Source: Streptosporangium sandarakinum (lineage in GTDB: Bacteria; Actinomycetota; Actinomycetes; Streptosporangiales; Streptosporangiaceae). From it: 64,000 bases of DNA. A program made the translations under genes and the position numbers. The first letter of the stretch is position 1. Each line of letters begins with the position of its first letter. Positions 1-9,606 of this stretch are shown in pieces. The stretch covers positions 1,116,001 to 1,180,000 of the forward strand of contig NZ_JACCCO010000003.1 of NCBI RefSeq assembly GCF_013409935.1, in the 5' to 3' direction. The notes beneath the pieces were generated by a model. The model was not told the origin of the DNA. It worked only from the letters and a program-made list of their open reading frames with translations, and did no database searches.

Positions 1-1
1 C

Positions 2-736
2 GGCCTGCTCAGGGACCACGACCCCGGCATGACCCTCCTGCTGCTGCTACAGGCCGTCACCCTCGGCGTGCTGTTCCGGGGCATGCGCTCCACCCGGCTG
101 CTGGTGACCCAGCTGCGCCGGGCGCAGGAGGAGGTGGCCCGGCTGGCGGCGAGCGAGGAGCGGCTGCGCATCGCCCGCGACCTGCACGACCTGCTCGGTC
201 ACAGCCTGTCGCTCATCGTGCTGAAGAGCGAGCTGGCCGGGCGGCTGGCGGAGGAGGGCTCGGAGCGGGCGCTGCCGGAGATCCACGATGTCGAGGCGGT
301 GGCCAGGAAGGCGCTGGTCGAGGTGCGCGAGGCCGTCGCCGGCTACCGCAGGCGCGGCCTGCCGGAGGAGCTGGACGGGGCCCGCGCGGCCCTGGAGGCC
401 GCCGGGACGCACGTGACGGTCCGCCTGGCGGGCACGCCGCTGCCCGAGGCGCTGGACGGCCTGCTCGGCTGGGCGGTGCGGGAGGGCGTCACCAACGTCA
501 TACGGCACGCCCGGGCGAGCCGGTGCGAGATCGGTGTGATCTCCGGCGGCGACGTCACCGTGCTGGAGATCGCCGACGACGGGCGCGGGGCGGAGCCGTA
601 CGAGCCGGGCAGCGGGCTGCGCGGCCTGGCCGAGCGGGTGGAGGCGGCCGGCGGCGTGGTCAGCGCCGGGCCGCGGAAGGACGGGTTCGTCCTGCGGGTC
701 ACGGTCCCCGCGGCGGCGGGGGAGGCGCGGACGTGA
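2..736 (+). CDS. Two-component sensor histidine kinase (NarL/DesK type), 5' end cut off
   Basis: Cytoplasmic part of a membrane sensor kinase that should autophosphorylate on His and pass phosphate to the regulator encoded next. The reading frame is open to the left edge, so the N-terminus and most membrane segments are missing. Numbering from the Met at 29, a hydrophobic stretch (about residues 3-17) leads into a coiled coil. The HisKA_3 dimerisation box follows, with RDLHDLLGH and the phospho-acceptor His53. Then comes a HATPase_c domain with an N-box ([11 protein letters not shown]), DDGRG and a GLRGLAER G2 box. This is the compact DesK/LiaS-like architecture. The stop overlaps the next start by 4 bp (GTGA), so the two are translationally coupled. 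The stimulus cannot be inferred here. Confidence 0.93.
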   Translation, partial: GLLRDHDPGMTLLLLLQAVTLGVLFRGMRSTRLLVTQLRRAQEEVARLAASEERLRIARDLHDLLGHSLSLIVLKSELAGRLAEEGSERALPEIHDVEAVARKALVEVREAVAGYRRRGLPEELDGARAALEAAGTHVTVRLAGTPLPEALDGLLGWAVREGVTNVIRHARASRCEIGVISGGDVTVLEIADDGRGAEPYEPGSGLRGLAERVEAAGGVVSAGPRKDGFVLRVTVPAAAGEART

Positions 737-1338
737 TCAGGGTGCTGCTGGCGGAGGACCAGGCGATGGTCCGGGGCGCACTGGTGTCCCTGCTCGGGCT
801 GGAGCCCGACATCGAGGTCGTGGGGGAGGCCGCCTCCGGCCCGGAGGCGGTCGCCGTGGCGCGCGAGGCCCGCCCGGACGTCGCGCTGCTCGACATCGAG
901 ATGCCCGGCGGCGACGGCATCACGGCCGCGGCGATGATCCGCGAGGAGGTGCCGGACTGCAAGATCGTGATCCTGACGACCTTCGGCCGCCCCGGCTACC
1001 TGCGCCGGGCGATGGAGGCCGGGGCGGTGGCCTTCCTGGTCAAGGACCGCCCGGCGAGCGAGCTCGCCGCCGCCGTACGGCGGGTGCGACGCGGTGAGCG
1101 GGTCATCGACCCGGACCTGGCCGCGGCGGCGCTGAGCGCCGGGCCGAACCCGCTGTCGCCCCGCGAGTGCGACGTCCTGGCCGCCGCCGCGGACGGCTCC
1201 ACCGTCGGCGACATCGCCGGGCGCCTGCACCTGTCGGAGGGCACGGTCCGCAACTACCTGTCCTCGGCCATCCACAAGACCCACGCCCGCAACCGCATCG
1301 AGGCGGTCCGGCGCGCCCGGTCGCAGGGCTGGCTCTGA
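733..1338 (+). CDS. Response regulator, NarL/LuxR family (DesR-like)
   Basis: DNA-binding partner of the upstream kinase, 201 residues from a GTG start overlapping the kinase stop. The receiver domain (residues 1-120) has the acidic pocket (AED), phospho-acceptor Asp54 in LLDIEMP, the switch Thr82/Thr83 and Lys104 in FLVKD. The LuxR-type HTH (about 137-200) begins LSPRECDVL and has the typical [14 protein letters not shown] recognition helix. In DesK/DesR-like pairs the target is often an adjacent ABC transporter. Any such target would lie left of the window. Confidence 0.95.
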   Translation: MIRVLLAEDQAMVRGALVSLLGLEPDIEVVGEAASGPEAVAVAREARPDVALLDIEMPGGDGITAAAMIREEVPDCKIVILTTFGRPGYLRRAMEAGAVAFLVKDRPASELAAAVRRVRRGERVIDPDLAAAALSAGPNPLSPRECDVLAAAADGSTVGDIAGRLHLSEGTVRNYLSSAIHKTHARNRIEAVRRARSQGWL

Positions 1339-1355
1339 CTCCGTGACGGGCCGGC

Positions 1356-1372
1356 CCCGATCCCGGATCGGG
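1356..1372. terminator. Hairpin between convergent genes
   Basis: Arms CCCGATC and GATCGGG around a 3-nt loop, in the 66-bp gap between the regulator and the convergent siderophore-interacting gene. No U-tract is visible. It probably serves both strands. Confidence 0.5.
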
Positions 1373-1404
1373 ACCCCCGCGCCGCCGCCCCCGGACGTCG
1401 CGCC

Positions 1405-2247
1405 TCAGGCCGACAGCAGCGCGGTCTCCTCCTCCTCGATCCGCCGGTTCCACTCCTTCTTGGTGGCCCGCCAGGACTCGTCGTCGCGGCCCGCGCGCCA
1501 GTAGCCGGAGATGGACAGCCGCGACAGCGGCAGGCCGCGCTCGGCCCGCAGGTGGCGGCGCAGGTCCCGGACGAACCCCGCCTCGCCGTGCACGAAGACG
1601 TGCGGCTCGCCCTCGGGGAAGTCCAGGGCCCGCACGGCGGCGACCAGCGCCTCGCCGACCGGCGCGTCACCGCGGTGCAGCCACACGATCTCCGCGTCCG
1701 CCGGGTGGTTCAGCGGCTGCTCCTCCTCTGGCCCGGCCACCTCCAGGAACACGTGGGCGCGGGCCGTGGCGGGCAGGCGCTCCAGCGCGGCGGCGATGGC
1801 CGGCAGGGCGCTCTCGTCACCCGCCATCAGGTGCCAGCCGGCCTCGGGGTCGGGCGCGTAGGCCCCGCCGGGGCCGAGGAAGTGGATCTCGTCACCGGGC
1901 CGTACCCGGGCCGCCCAGGGGCCGGCCAGGCCGCTGTCGCCGTGGTGGACGAAGTCGAGCGTCAGCTCGCGCGCCACGGGGTCCCACGCCCGGACCGTGT
2001 AGGTCCGCGTGGTGGGCCACTGCTCGCGGGGCAGGTCGCGCTGGACGGCCGCCAGGTCGAACGGCTCGGGGTAGGCCACCCCGGCCGGGGGGAACAGCAG
2101 CTTCACGTAGTGGTCGGTGAACTCGCCCGCCTCGAACCCGGCCAGGCCGTCGCCGCCGAGCACCACCCGGATCATGTGCGGGGTGAGCCGCTCCACCCGC
2201 ACCACCTCGCCGCGGGTCGCCCTGCGCACCGGTCTGCCCTCTGCCAT
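1405..2247 (-). CDS. Siderophore-interacting protein (FAD/NAD(P)H ferric-siderophore reductase)
   Basis: Cytoplasmic flavoreductase of the SIP/ViuB family that reduces ferric siderophores to release iron. It has 280 residues, normal for the family. The N-terminal FAD-binding beta-barrel carries the flavin motif R81-T-Y-T, followed by a C-terminal NAD(P)H-binding half (GDESALPAIAA, LEVAGPEEE). I chose ATG 2247 because GGAG lies 5 nt upstream. A GTG at 2253 would add two residues. It is monocistronic. An iron-box-like palindrome sits just downstream of a TATGAT -10 element, so repression by an iron-loaded DtxR/IdeR-type regulator is likely. Function is confident; the particular siderophore is unknown. 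Confidence 0.93.
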   Translation of the reverse strand: MAEGRPVRRATRGEVVRVERLTPHMIRVVLGGDGLAGFEAGEFTDHYVKLLFPPAGVAYPEPFDLAAVQRDLPREQWPTTRTYTVRAWDPVARELTLDFVHHGDSGLAGPWAARVRPGDEIHFLGPGGAYAPDPEAGWHLMAGDESALPAIAAALERLPATARAHVFLEVAGPEEEQPLNHPADAEIVWLHRGDAPVGEALVAAVRALDFPEGEPHVFVHGEAGFVRDLRRHLRAERGLPLSRLSISGYWRAGRDDESWRATKKEWNRRIEEEETALLSA

Positions 2248-2264
2248 GATCACTCCGGTATGAA

Positions 2265-2282
2265 AATTAGGTTCACCTAATT
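2265..2282. promoter_or_regulatory. Iron-box-like operator upstream of the siderophore-interacting gene
   Basis: Perfect inverted repeat AATTAGGT/ACCTAATT with a 2-bp spacer. The half-sites TTAGGT/ACCTAA are those of DtxR/IdeR/DmdR boxes (19-bp consensus TTAGGTTAGGCTAACCTAA), but the centre is 5 bp shorter. It begins 2 bp after the -10 box, where binding would block initiation. Confidence 0.6.
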
Positions 2283-2284
2283 CG

Positions 2285-2290
2285 TATCAT
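2285..2290 (-). promoter_or_regulatory. -10 element of the siderophore-interacting gene
   Basis: TATGAT on the minus strand, embedded in a second palindrome (TCGTAT-C-ATACGA, 2282-2294). No convincing -35 box is present. The predicted start falls inside or beside the iron box. Confidence 0.5.
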
Positions 2291-2537
2291 ACGAGTATTT
2301 GTCGGACTTGATCCTCCGGGGGCATCCCGCGTCCCACGCCTCCGGGGGTGTTTCCGGTGCGGTCGTAGCCGTACGGAGTCGTGACTGGTGAATCTACAAC
2401 GTAAAGGAACGGGTCTTTCGCGGATCCGGCCAGGGCGGCGACGGTGACGGCGAGGGTGTGGCAGCGGCGACGGGGACCGGGACGGCGGGCGGGAGACGAG
2501 GGCGGGGAAGGCGGGGGAGGCCGGGGCGGGGAGAGGG

Positions 2538-3635
2538 TCAGCGAGCGCCGGACGCGACGTGGCGGATGAGGTCCGAGACGCGGACGATCCCGATGCAGCG
2601 GCCCATCTCATCGGTGACCACCAGGTCGTCGTAGACGCGCGCCGGGTCGTGCCCGGCGGTCCGCATGGCGGCGATGGCCGGGGTGGACCTGGGGACCACG
2701 CGAGCCGGGGCGGCCAGGCGCGCGGCGGGCCTGCGGGCGTGCAGCGCGTGCCCGAAGCGGCTGGCGATGGCCAGCAGGAAGCGTCCCCGGTCGAGGCTCG
2801 CCCGGGGACGCTGGTACTCGTCCACCAGCACCACGCTGGTGATCGACGGCTCCCCGCCGAACGCCGCCACCGCCTCCTCGGCGGTCGCCTCGCAGGGCAG
2901 CGTCACCGCCGGAAGCAGGAAGTCCTGGACACGAGGGCCTAGCGGGGCCGCCGCCGGCTCCCGCTCGACGACGGGCAGCGGCACGTGCACCCGACCGGAC
3001 GGCCCGGGGACCAGAAGCGGCCCCAGCGCCAGCCGTACCCCCCAGGAGCGCACCGCGGCCAGCTGGGCCTCCCCGGCCACGGCAGGGGCGAGCATGTGGA
3101 CGCCGAGCCCGCGCGCGAGGGCCGAGAGGGACTCCGCGAGCGCCGCGCGCCGCCGGTCCCGCGGCACCTCGGCCATCAGCGCGGGTGAGAGCGCCGCCAG
3201 GTACGGCGCGGCGTCGGCGAGCAGGTCCAGCGGGACGTGGCCGGCGCCGAGGTCGCCGATCGCCGTCAGGTAGCCGACGGCGCGCAGCCCCGTCAGCCCG
3301 GTGAGAAGGGTCCGGCGCTCGATCCGGGCGAAGTCGCCCCGCACCAGCAGGATCACCTCCGGAGGGCGCCGCCCGCGGACGCGCAGGGCCTCGTGCAGCG
3401 GCGCCAGCGCGGCCGAGCCGCCGATCACCACCGCCGACGGCAGGGGCAGCAGCAGCGGCATGCGGGTCTCGGTCCCGGTGACGTGCGGGATCGCCTGCAG
3501 TACCGAGGAGAGGTTCTCGCCCCGGACCGCGGGCTGGAGGGCGATGACGCCCCCGGTGTCGAGGTCGACGACGGGGGCGGGGTTCGCGGCGGCGGGTCCG
3601 GGGGCCGGCGAGAAAGGGGACGTTCTACTCGGCAC
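2538..3635 (-). CDS. Degenerate EAL-like domain protein with C-terminal CBS domains
   Basis: About 365 residues from a GTG at 3635; an in-frame start at 3746 would add a basic, Pro/Arg-rich extension. The first part opens like an EAL domain (VVDLDTGGVIAL), but the catalytic Glu-Ala-Leu is replaced (QPA). A later stretch (LGVHMLAPAVAGEAQLAAV, then LGPLLVPG) matches the end of EAL domains. The C-terminal quarter is a CBS pair, ending VVTDEMGRCIGIVRVSDLI. EAL domains hydrolyse cyclic di-GMP, and loss of the metal-binding Glu suggests an inactive sensor. CBS domains usually bind adenine nucleotides. A nucleotide-responsive regulator is the best inference. Confidence 0.7.
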   Translation of the reverse strand: MPSRTSPFSPAPGPAAANPAPVVDLDTGGVIALQPAVRGENLSSVLQAIPHVTGTETRMPLLLPLPSAVVIGGSAALAPLHEALRVRGRRPPEVILLVRGDFARIERRTLLTGLTGLRAVGYLTAIGDLGAGHVPLDLLADAAPYLAALSPALMAEVPRDRRRAALAESLSALARGLGVHMLAPAVAGEAQLAAVRSWGVRLALGPLLVPGPSGRVHVPLPVVEREPAAAPLGPRVQDFLLPAVTLPCEATAEEAVAAFGGEPSITSVVLVDEYQRPRASLDRGRFLLAIASRFGHALHARRPAARLAAPARVVPRSTPAIAAMRTAGHDPARVYDDLVVTDEMGRCIGIVRVSDLIRHVASGAR

Positions 3636-3857
3636 GTTCCGAGGATGAGGCCTCCGCGGTGTGCTCCTGAACCGGGTGCGGGGATGTTCACCGAGTTTTC
3701 TCCCGGGGTTGCGCCGACCGGCCGGACGACGTGGCGGAAACGTCACCGGGGCGGGCCGGACGCCGCCGGGGACGTGCCGGCCGGGTGCGCCCGCGGCGGA
3801 GACGTCACCCGCCCGGCCGGGTCCCGGCTGGGGACGGGGCCGGTATGGTCGGCTTCC

Positions 3858-4514
3858 ATGACGTCACGACCGGCCGGAGGCGGGGCCCGCTGGGTGTCGG
3901 TGGGACCGGAGCGGCTCGGCCGCTGGATCGACGGCTTCGCGGCCCGGCACGGCCTCCTGGAGACGACGGCCGACGACGAGGTCGTGCGGCTGGCGGCCGC
4001 GGACGGCGCGGTGGCCGAGTGTCACGTGCCGTTCCCGCCGCTGACGTCCTCCGGCGGCGGCCCGCTGGCGCGGCTGATCACCCACGCGCGCGCCGAGCGC
4101 CGGGTCGGCGTGCTGCTGGTACGGCTCGGTGGCCACGCGGCCGGGGTCTTCCAGGGGGAGACGCTCCTCGCCTCCAAGGTGGGCTCGCGGCTCGTGCACG
4201 GGCGCAGCGCGGCGGGCGGCTGGTCCCAGCAGCGGTTCGCCCGGCGCAGGGACAAGCAGGTGAGCGAGGCCCACGCGGCGGCGGCCGAGGTCGCGCTGCG
4301 CGTCCTTTCGCCGCGCCTGGCCGAGCTGGACGCGGTGGTCCTGGGCGGCGACCGGCGCGCGGTGGACGCGCTGCGGGCCGACCGCAGGCTGGAGGCGGTC
4401 TTCGCGCTGGAGGCCGGGCCCTTCCTGACGGTCCCCGACCCCCGGCTGGCCGTGCTGCGGACCGCCCCGGGCCTGTTCCGCGCGGTCCGGATCCGGCTGG
4501 TCGACCCGACCTGA
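3858..4514 (+). CDS. acVLRF1 family peptidyl-tRNA hydrolase (Vms1-like release factor)
   Basis: 218 residues starting at ATG 3858. It belongs to the actinobacterial VLRF1 group, relatives of eukaryotic Vms1/ANKZF1 and eRF1. These cleave peptidyl-tRNA on stalled large ribosomal subunits. The catalytic loop is visible as GGWSQQRFARRR (residues 120-131), with the GxxQ motif at 121-124 and the arginine-rich tail that in Vms1 contacts tRNA. It is preceded by the usual core strand (VGVLLVRLGGHAAGVFQGE). The family is known; its role in bacterial ribosome rescue is inferred from homology. The next gene on the same strand is an ABC-F ATPase, which strengthens a link to ribosome rescue. Confidence 0.82.
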   Translation: MTSRPAGGGARWVSVGPERLGRWIDGFAARHGLLETTADDEVVRLAAADGAVAECHVPFPPLTSSGGGPLARLITHARAERRVGVLLVRLGGHAAGVFQGETLLASKVGSRLVHGRSAAGGWSQQRFARRRDKQVSEAHAAAAEVALRVLSPRLAELDAVVLGGDRRAVDALRADRRLEAVFALEAGPFLTVPDPRLAVLRTAPGLFRAVRIRLVDPT

Positions 4515-4588
4515 CCGGTCGTGCCCCGCCGCGCCCGTCCTGGACGGCCGGTCGGCGCGACCTGGGAAGAGCCGTCGCACGCGCGCCG

Positions 4589-4619
4589 TACACTGATCGG
4601 TATGCGCACTTCCGATTGA
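4589..4619 (+). promoter_or_regulatory. -10 box and leaderless five-codon ORF upstream of the ABC-F gene
   Basis: TACACT (4589-4594) is followed 7 bp later by ATG 4602, opening a five-codon ORF (MRTSD, stop 4617-4619). The mRNA would start at this ATG, so the mini-ORF would be read leaderless. It leaves a 127-nt leader before the ABC-F start, which includes a direct repeat TTCGGCAG. Upstream ORFs are common in regulated ABC-F genes. This one is seen in sequence only. Confidence 0.35.
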
Positions 4620-4746
4620 CGCCGCCCCACGAGGCGAGACGGCCGGGCCGGGAGCCTGAGGAGCACACGACGGCGGGTTCGGCGGTACTTCGGCAGTTCG
4701 GCAGTACGGCGAGCCGTTCCATCCCATTCTGGAGTGTTTTCTCAAC

Positions 4747-6342
<1,596 letters not shown>

Positions 6343-6456
6343 TCTTAATTTGAGCGGGTACGGATCTTTTCCCATGGAGTAGGTAGCCGATCGCGCTGAA
6401 ATGACTGATCATGGCGTGAGTAACGCTGCGGAAGTCTGGCACTACAGGAGGTACTC

Positions 6457-6672
6457 GTGGCCGAGACTCTCAAGAAAGGCACCCGGGTCACCGGGGCCGA
6501 CCGTGAAAAACTGGCCGCCGACCTGAAGAAGCGCTACAGCGCGGGTGAGAGCATCCGCGCCCTGGCTGCTTCGACCGGCCGGTCGTACGGCTTCATCCAC
6601 CGCATCCTGAGCGAGTCCGGTGTGACTCTGCGAGGGCGCGGCGGCGCCACCCGGGGTAAGTCGAAGCGCTGA
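6457..6672 (+). CDS. Small helix-turn-helix protein
   Basis: 71 residues, basic, from a GTG start with a near-perfect Shine-Dalgarno (AGGAGGT, 6446-6452). The centre resembles a recombinase/resolvase-type HTH (SAGESIRALAASTGRSYGFI, about 29-48), and the tail is Gly/Arg/Lys-rich (GKSKR end). It is a widespread actinobacterial family of unknown target and probably binds nucleic acid. It follows the ABC-F gene by 114 bp of unusually AT-rich DNA, so it may have its own promoter. Confidence 0.8.
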   Translation: MAETLKKGTRVTGADREKLAADLKKRYSAGESIRALAASTGRSYGFIHRILSESGVTLRGRGGATRGKSKR

Positions 6673-6804
6673 CACCGCCTCGGAACGCGCGACCGCAGCC
6701 GCTCGTCCCCCACGCTGAGACGTCCCGCTCGGGCCTGTAGAACCTCGTTCTGGAGAGTCGATAGGCTCGGGCGAGACGGAAGACGGCAGCGGGGAGAGCG
6801 AGCC

Positions 6805-7614
6805 ATGACGGAAGCGGTGTTCGCGGGAAGCGCGGAAGGGGCCTCCCCGGAGGAGGCCGGTCTGCGCTACGAGGTGGACGGCGAGATCGCGACGATCACG
6901 CTGGACCGGCCGGACAAGCGGAACGCTCAGACGTTCGCGACCTGGTCGGCGCTGGCCCGGATCGGTGACAGCCTGCCGCAGCAGGTGAGGGTCGTCGTGG
7001 TCAGGGGTGAGGGGCCGTCCTTCTCGGCAGGGATCGACTTGCGGATGTTCACCCCGGAAGGGGTGCCGGGCCAGGGGTCGTTCGCGTCCTCCGCGACGCT
7101 CGGCGACTCGGCCTTCGAGCAGCGGATAGCCCAGGCGCAACGGGGGTTCCTGTGGCTGCGCCGCCCCGACATCGTCTCGATCGCGGCCGTCCAGGGGCAC
7201 GCGATCGGCGCCGGCTTCCAGCTCGCCCTCGCCTGTGACCTGCGCGTCCTCGCCGACGACGCCAAGCTGTGCATGAAGGAGCCCGCCCTCGGGCTGGTGC
7301 CCGACCTGACCGGCACCAAGCCGCTGGTCGACATCGTCGGCCTGCCCAGGGCCCTGGAGATCTGCCTCACCGCCCGCATCGTGGGAGCCGAGGAGGCCGC
7401 CCGGCTGGGCCTGGCCGAGCTCGTGGTCGCCCCGGACGACCTGGCCGGCGCCGTACGCGACCTGGCCGCCGCGCTGCTGGCGGTGAACCGTGACGCCGCG
7501 ACGGCGACCAAGCGCCTGCTCCAGGGCGCCGTGGGCCGCACGCTGGAGGAGCAGACCGCCGCCGAGCGGCACGAGCAGGTCGCCCGGGTCAAGGCGCTGT
7601 TCGCCGGAAGCTGA
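6805..7614 (+). CDS. Enoyl-CoA hydratase/isomerase (crotonase) family protein
   Basis: 269 residues, start ATG 6805. The crotonase fold is clear, with oxyanion-hole segments FSAGIDLRMF and GHAIGAGFQLALACD. In mitochondrial-type hydratase two Glu residues activate water. The first is replaced here by Gln (GAGFQLALACD against GGGCELAMMCD), while the second appears kept in KEPALGL. Hydration activity is therefore uncertain, and isomerase, hydrolase or another crotonase reaction is possible. It lies 50 bp before the ABC exporter on the same strand. Confidence 0.88.
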   Translation: MTEAVFAGSAEGASPEEAGLRYEVDGEIATITLDRPDKRNAQTFATWSALARIGDSLPQQVRVVVVRGEGPSFSAGIDLRMFTPEGVPGQGSFASSATLGDSAFEQRIAQAQRGFLWLRRPDIVSIAAVQGHAIGAGFQLALACDLRVLADDAKLCMKEPALGLVPDLTGTKPLVDIVGLPRALEICLTARIVGAEEAARLGLAELVVAPDDLAGAVRDLAAALLAVNRDAATATKRLLQGAVGRTLEEQTAAERHEQVARVKALFAGS

Positions 7615-7665
7615 CGGCGGAATGGAAAGATCCCGGCCGGTGCTCCTTCCGATGGAGGAGGCCAC

Positions 7666-9537
7666 ATGGCGATGATGGGCGGGGGGTTCGGCCCCCAGGC
7701 GATGCGCTCGCTGCGGCGCGACAGCTCGGTGACCAAGGAGCGTCTGGCGCCGGGCACGGTCAGGCGCATAGCGCGTTACGCGCGGCCGTTCGCCCGGCAG
7801 ATAACGGCGTTCCTGGTACTGGTCGTGGCGGGCTCGGTCATCGTGATCGCCAACCCGCTGCTGATGAAGGCGATCATCGACGACGGCATCGCCCAGAAGC
7901 GGCCCGGCGTGGTGCTCGCCCTCTCCGGGGTCATCGCGGTCCTGGCGCTCGCCGACGCGGGGCTCACCCTCGTCCAGCGCTGGTTCTCCGCCCGGGTCGG
8001 TGAGGGCCTGATCTACAACCTGCGCACCGAGGTCTTCGACCACGTGCAGCGGATGCCGGTGGCGTTCTTCATGCGCACCCAGACCGGTGCCCTGGTCTCC
8101 CGGCTGAACACCGACGTGATCGGCGCCCAGCGGGCGCTGACCAGCACCCTGTCGTCGGTGGTGTCCAACGTGGTCATGCTCGTGCTGGTGCTCGGCGCGA
8201 TGCTCGCGCTGTCGTGGCAGATCACCCTGGTCGCCCTGGTGCTGCTGCCGGTCTTCCTCTTCCCGGCCCGCTGGGTGGGCCGGAAGATGTCCGGCCTGAC
8301 CCGCGAGCAGATGCAGCTCGACGCCGAGATGAGCTCCCTGATGACCGAGCGGTTCAACGTCGCCGGCGCCATGGTCGCCAAGCTGTACGGCCGCCCCGAC
8401 GAGGAGGCCGCCGACTTCGGCAGCCGGGCCGGGCGGGTGCGCGACGTCGGCGTCACCGTCGCCATGTACGGCACGGTCTTCCGCGTCGCGCTCGGTCTGG
8501 TCGCTGCCCTGGCCACCGCGCTGGTGTACGGAGGGGGCGGCCTGCTGGCCATCGACGGCGCCTTCGAGCTCGGCACCCTGGTGGCGCTCGCCGCCCTGCT
8601 GATGCGCCTGTACGGCCCGCTGACGAGCCTGTCCAACGTGCACGTGGACGTGATGACCGCGCTGGTCAGCTTCGACCGGGTCTTCGAGGTGCTCGACCTG
8701 AAGCCCATGGTCGCCGAGCGGCCCGACGCCCGGTCCGTTCCGGACGGGCCCGCCGCGGTCGAGTTCGACGGCGTCCGGTTCACCTACCCCGCGGCCTCTG
8801 AGGTGTCGCTGGCCTCGCTGGAGTCGGTGGCCCGCCCCGACCCCGGGCCCGGCCACGAGGTGCTGCGGGACATCTCCTTCACCGCCCGGCCGGGCCAGAT
8901 GATCGCGCTGGTCGGCCCCTCCGGCGCCGGCAAGACCACCATCACCAGCCTGGTCTCGCGGCTGTACGACGTGAACGAGGGGGCCGTGCGCATCAACGGC
9001 CTGGACGTGCGCGACGCCACCTTCGAGTCCCTGCGCGACACCGTGGGCGTGGTGATGCAGGACGCCCACCTCTTCCACGACACCATCGGGGCCAACCTCG
9101 CCTACGCCAGGCCCGGGGCCACCGAGGAGGAGATCTGGGAGGCCCTGCGCGCCGCGCAGATCGCCGACCTGGTCGAGGCGCTGCCCGAGGGCCTGGAGAC
9201 CGTGGTGGGCGACCGGGGCTACCGCCTGTCCGGCGGCGAGAAGCAGCGCCTGGCCCTGGCCCGGCTGCTGCTCAAGGCGCCCCGGGTGGTCGTCCTCGAC
9301 GAGGCCACCGCCCACCTCGACTCCGAGTCCGAGGCCGCGGTCCAGCAGGCCCTGAAGACCGCGCTGGACGGCCGGACCTCCCTGGTCATCGCGCACCGGC
9401 TGTCCACCGTCCGCGAGGCCGACCAGATCCTGGTGATCGCCGACGGCCGGGTGGTGGAGCGGGGCCGCCACGAGGAGCTGCTGGCCGGCGGCGCCGTCTA
9501 CGCCGAGCTCTACCGCACCCAGTTCAGCGGCGAGTGA
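7666..9537 (+). CDS. ABC transporter, fused permease and ATP-binding protein (exporter type)
   Basis: 623 residues, inner-membrane half-transporter that probably works as a homodimer. Residues 1-330 form the six-helix type I exporter domain (for example QITAFLVLVVAGSVIVIANP). The C-terminal ATPase has Walker A GPSGAGKTT, Q-loop, signature LSGGEKQRLALARLLL, Walker B VVVLDEATAHLDSE and H-loop IAHRLS. An insertion of about 20 residues (SEVSLASLESVARP region) lies at the start of the ATPase. Start ATG 7666 has GGAGGAGG upstream. Substrate unknown: lipid, drug and peptide exporters all look like this. Confidence 0.93.
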   Translation: MAMMGGGFGPQAMRSLRRDSSVTKERLAPGTVRRIARYARPFARQITAFLVLVVAGSVIVIANPLLMKAIIDDGIAQKRPGVVLALSGVIAVLALADAGLTLVQRWFSARVGEGLIYNLRTEVFDHVQRMPVAFFMRTQTGALVSRLNTDVIGAQRALTSTLSSVVSNVVMLVLVLGAMLALSWQITLVALVLLPVFLFPARWVGRKMSGLTREQMQLDAEMSSLMTERFNVAGAMVAKLYGRPDEEAADFGSRAGRVRDVGVTVAMYGTVFRVALGLVAALATALVYGGGGLLAIDGAFELGTLVALAALLMRLYGPLTSLSNVHVDVMTALVSFDRVFEVLDLKPMVAERPDARSVPDGPAAVEFDGVRFTYPAASEVSLASLESVARPDPGPGHEVLRDISFTARPGQMIALVGPSGAGKTTITSLVSRLYDVNEGAVRINGLDVRDATFESLRDTVGVVMQDAHLFHDTIGANLAYARPGATEEEIWEALRAAQIADLVEALPEGLETVVGDRGYRLSGGEKQRLALARLLLKAPRVVVLDEATAHLDSESEAAVQQALKTALDGRTSLVIAHRLSTVREADQILVIADGRVVERGRHEELLAGGAVYAELYRTQFSGE

Positions 9538-9606
9538 CCTCTCCGCGCGGCCCGGGTACGGCGGCCCGCGCGACGGTCACCGGCAGGACGCGGACCGGGT
9601 GCGGGA

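Noticed and set aside
6442-9471. Open frame of 1009 codons on the minus strand
   Set aside because: It lies opposite the crotonase and ABC exporter genes. Its translation is His/Gln/Val/Arg/Gly-rich, as expected of an antisense frame in high-GC DNA, and has no domain.
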